From: Thermoflexales bacterium | GTDB lineage: Bacteria; Chloroflexota; Anaerolineae; S140-20 | Direction: 5' to 3' | DNA: 8,329 bases | Assembly: GCA_015484715.1 (NCBI GenBank) | Contig: WFUY01000367.1 | Location: 1-8,329 of the forward strand | Part shown: piece by piece, positions 6,828 to 8,329 of the stretch | How the letters are laid out: the number at the start of each line of letters is the position of its first letter | Numbering within the stretch: position 1 is the first letter of the stretch | Made by a program: the position numbers and the translations under genes | Notes under the pieces: generated by a model | The model's database searches: none | Told to the model about the DNA's origin: nothing | The model's input: the letters and a program-made list of their open reading frames with translations, nothing else

Positions 6828-8329
6828 ATGTACATCCCATACCTTTCTCAGCGCTCTGCGCTCTCCCGATATGGCCCGGCCTTGCTGCTCACCACCCTAC
6901 TCCTGCTGGGCCTGACCCTATCGCTGGCCCTCCACGCACCGACCCTGACCGACCCCTCCCCAGCCTCCATCGCAGACCTAGAACTGGGCCGGCTCCCTCT
7001 CGCCTTCATCCCCAACGCGGGCCAGGCCGACCCCGCCGTCCGCTTCCAGGCCCACGATGGCAACAGCGCCCTCTTCTTCACCCCCGACGCCATCGTCCTG
7101 GCGCTGCCGGCCACCACGGGGACCGAGCCCTCGGTCGTCCGCCTGCGCTTTGAAGGGGCCAATCCCGCCCCCACGGTGACCGGCGTCGAACGGCTGCCGG
7201 GCATCGTCAACTACTTCCTGGGGGACGACCCCACCCGTTGGTACACCAACCTGCCCACCTACGCCGGCGTCGTCTACCAAGGGCTCTACCCGGGCATTGA
7301 CCTGCGCTACGAAGGCACCAACGGCTCCCTCAAGAGCACTTACCTCGTCGCCTCGGGCGCGGACCCCGGCCTCATCCGCTGGCGTCACGAGGGCGCGACG
7401 GCGCTGCGCCTGGACGGAGCCACGGGGGACCTCTTGGTCACCGTGGCGGGCTCCACCCTCATCGAGCAGGCTCCCATCGCCTGGCAGGAGATCAACGGCC
7501 AGCGCCTCCCCGTCGCCGTCCGCTACGTCCTGGGCCAGGACGGCACCGTCGGCTTCGCCCTGGATCGCTACGACCCCGCCTACCCGCTGGCCATTGACCC
7601 GACCTTGAGCTACGGCACCTACCTGGGCGGCACCGGCCCCGAGGAGGCCGAGGGGATCGCCGTGGACGACAACGGCAACGCCTACGTCGTCGGAACCACC
7701 TACTCCAGCGACTTCCCCATCACCACCGGCGCCTACCAGACCGCCTTCCAGGGTGGGACGAAGGACGTCTTCGTGGTCAAGATCAACGCCGCCGGGGACA
7801 CCCTGGTCTACAGCACCTTCCTGGGCGGTAGCGACGACGACGAGGGGAACGGCATCGTCGTGGACGCCAGCGGCAACGCCTACATCGCCGGCGCGACCCA
7901 GTCTACCGACTTCCCCACCCAGAGCGCCTTCCAGGCCGATTGCGCCCTGATGGTGGGCGTCTGCACCGGGGACGCCTTCGTCACCAAGCTGAACGCCGAC
8001 GGCGACGCCCTCGTCTACAGCACCTACCTGGGCGGCAAGCTCCCCGACGAGGCCAAGGCCATCGCCGTGGACGCCAGCGGCAACGCCTACGTCACGGGGA
8101 TGACCACCTCCGGCGACTTCCCCACCCAGAACCCACTACAGGGGCCCGATAGCGGCTCCGGGGACGCCTTCGTCGCCAAGCTGAAGGCCGACGGCAGCGC
8201 CCTCGTCTACAGCACCTTCTTGGGCGGCAGCGCCACGGACGCCGGCCTCGGCATCGCCGTGGACGCCAGCGGCAGCGCCTACGTCGTCGGTGACACCAAC
8301 TCCGCCGACTTCCCCACCACCACCGGCGC
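6828..8329 (+). CDS. SBBP-repeat beta-propeller protein, secreted or surface-anchored (3' end outside the window)
   Basis: The frame is open from the ATG at 6828 to the right edge, giving 500 residues. Residues about 17-35 are a leucine-rich hydrophobic segment after a basic start, consistent with a signal peptide or membrane anchor. From about residue 57 comes the domain that normally precedes SBBP repeats (DUF7948-like): LAFIPNAGQADPAVRFQA, then NYFLGDDPTRWYTNLPTY and YPGIDLRYEG. From base 7617 three complete repeats and part of a fourth follow, with TYLGG or TFLGG, GIAVDASGNAYV, TxSxDFPT and DAFVxKL. Such repeats are thought to form beta-propeller blades outside the cytoplasm. The ligand is unknown. 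The second repeat carries two cysteines (7941-7943, 7962-7964) in an inserted loop that may form a disulfide. A gap of 193 bases and its own ribosome site suggest it is separate from the NRPS operon. Confidence 0.93.
   Translation, partial: MYIPYLSQRSALSRYGPALLLTTLLLLGLTLSLALHAPTLTDPSPASIADLELGRLPLAFIPNAGQADPAVRFQAHDGNSALFFTPDAIVLALPATTGTEPSVVRLRFEGANPAPTVTGVERLPGIVNYFLGDDPTRWYTNLPTYAGVVYQGLYPGIDLRYEGTNGSLKSTYLVASGADPGLIRWRHEGATALRLDGATGDLLVTVAGSTLIEQAPIAWQEINGQRLPVAVRYVLGQDGTVGFALDRYDPAYPLAIDPTLSYGTYLGGTGPEEAEGIAVDDNGNAYVVGTTYSSDFPITTGAYQTAFQGGTKDVFVVKINAAGDTLVYSTFLGGSDDDEGNGIVVDASGNAYIAGATQSTDFPTQSAFQADCALMVGVCTGDAFVTKLNADGDALVYSTYLGGKLPDEAKAIAVDASGNAYVTGMTTSGDFPTQNPLQGPDSGSGDAFVAKLKADGSALVYSTFLGGSATDAGLGIAVDASGSAYVVGDTNSADFPTTTG
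7617..8329 (+). repeat. SBBP coding repeats: three complete, one partial
   Basis: Repeat 1 is 7617-7814 (66 codons), repeat 2 is 7815-8021 (69), repeat 3 is 8022-8213 (64), and repeat 4 runs from 8214 past the edge. Each begins T[YF]LGG and ends LVYS. DNA identity is high in the core, for example GCCGTGGACGCCAGCGGC recurs in repeats 3 and 4, which suggests recent duplication or gene conversion. Length differences lie in the loop after DFPT. Confidence 0.9.

Noticed and set aside
6604..7153. Two plus-strand open frames of 103 and 132 codons covering the intergenic gap and the SBBP start
   Set aside because: They are Pro and Arg rich and in other frames than the SBBP protein, which has the good ribosome site, a signal segment and family motifs.

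Overview
The window looks like the 3' end of a nonribosomal peptide synthetase (NRPS) gene cluster in a high-GC bacterium, followed by the start of an unrelated-looking gene for a secreted beta-propeller repeat protein. All genes read on the + strand. I lean towards Chloroflexota: the coding bias is strongly GC-rich, SBBP-repeat proteins are common there, and low-complexity leaders of 7-8 bp units occupy the gaps. This is inference; Myxococcota or another high-GC phylum is not excluded.

Layout. 1-2753: the last 916 residues of an NRPS, entering inside an adenylation (A) domain at core motif A3, then a carrier (PCP) domain and a full epimerization (E) domain, with no thioesterase. 2780-4093: MFS exporter. 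4108-4229: three abutting blocks of short tandem repeats, the last lying inside the next reading frame. 4195-4959: type II thioesterase. 4992-5318 and 5332-5592: two small soluble proteins I cannot assign to a family. 5611-5658: a second block of the same octamer-type repeat. 5667-5885: MbtH-like protein. 5891-6634: Sfp-type phosphopantetheinyl transferase (PPTase). 6635-6827: intergenic gap with a 13-bp tandem duplication and a short palindrome. 6828 to the right edge: SBBP-repeat protein, cut off after about 500 residues.

How the genes work together (inference from families). The PPTase loads the phosphopantetheine arm on the PCP. The MbtH protein supports the A domain. The A domain activates an amino acid and the E domain flips it to the D form. 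The type II thioesterase clears misprimed carriers, and the MFS protein probably exports the product. The two unknown small proteins sit between the thioesterase and MbtH genes with strong ribosome sites, so they are the best candidates for undescribed parts of the system. Because the visible NRPS ends in an E domain, its peptide must pass to another protein not seen here, so the assembly line is incomplete in this window.
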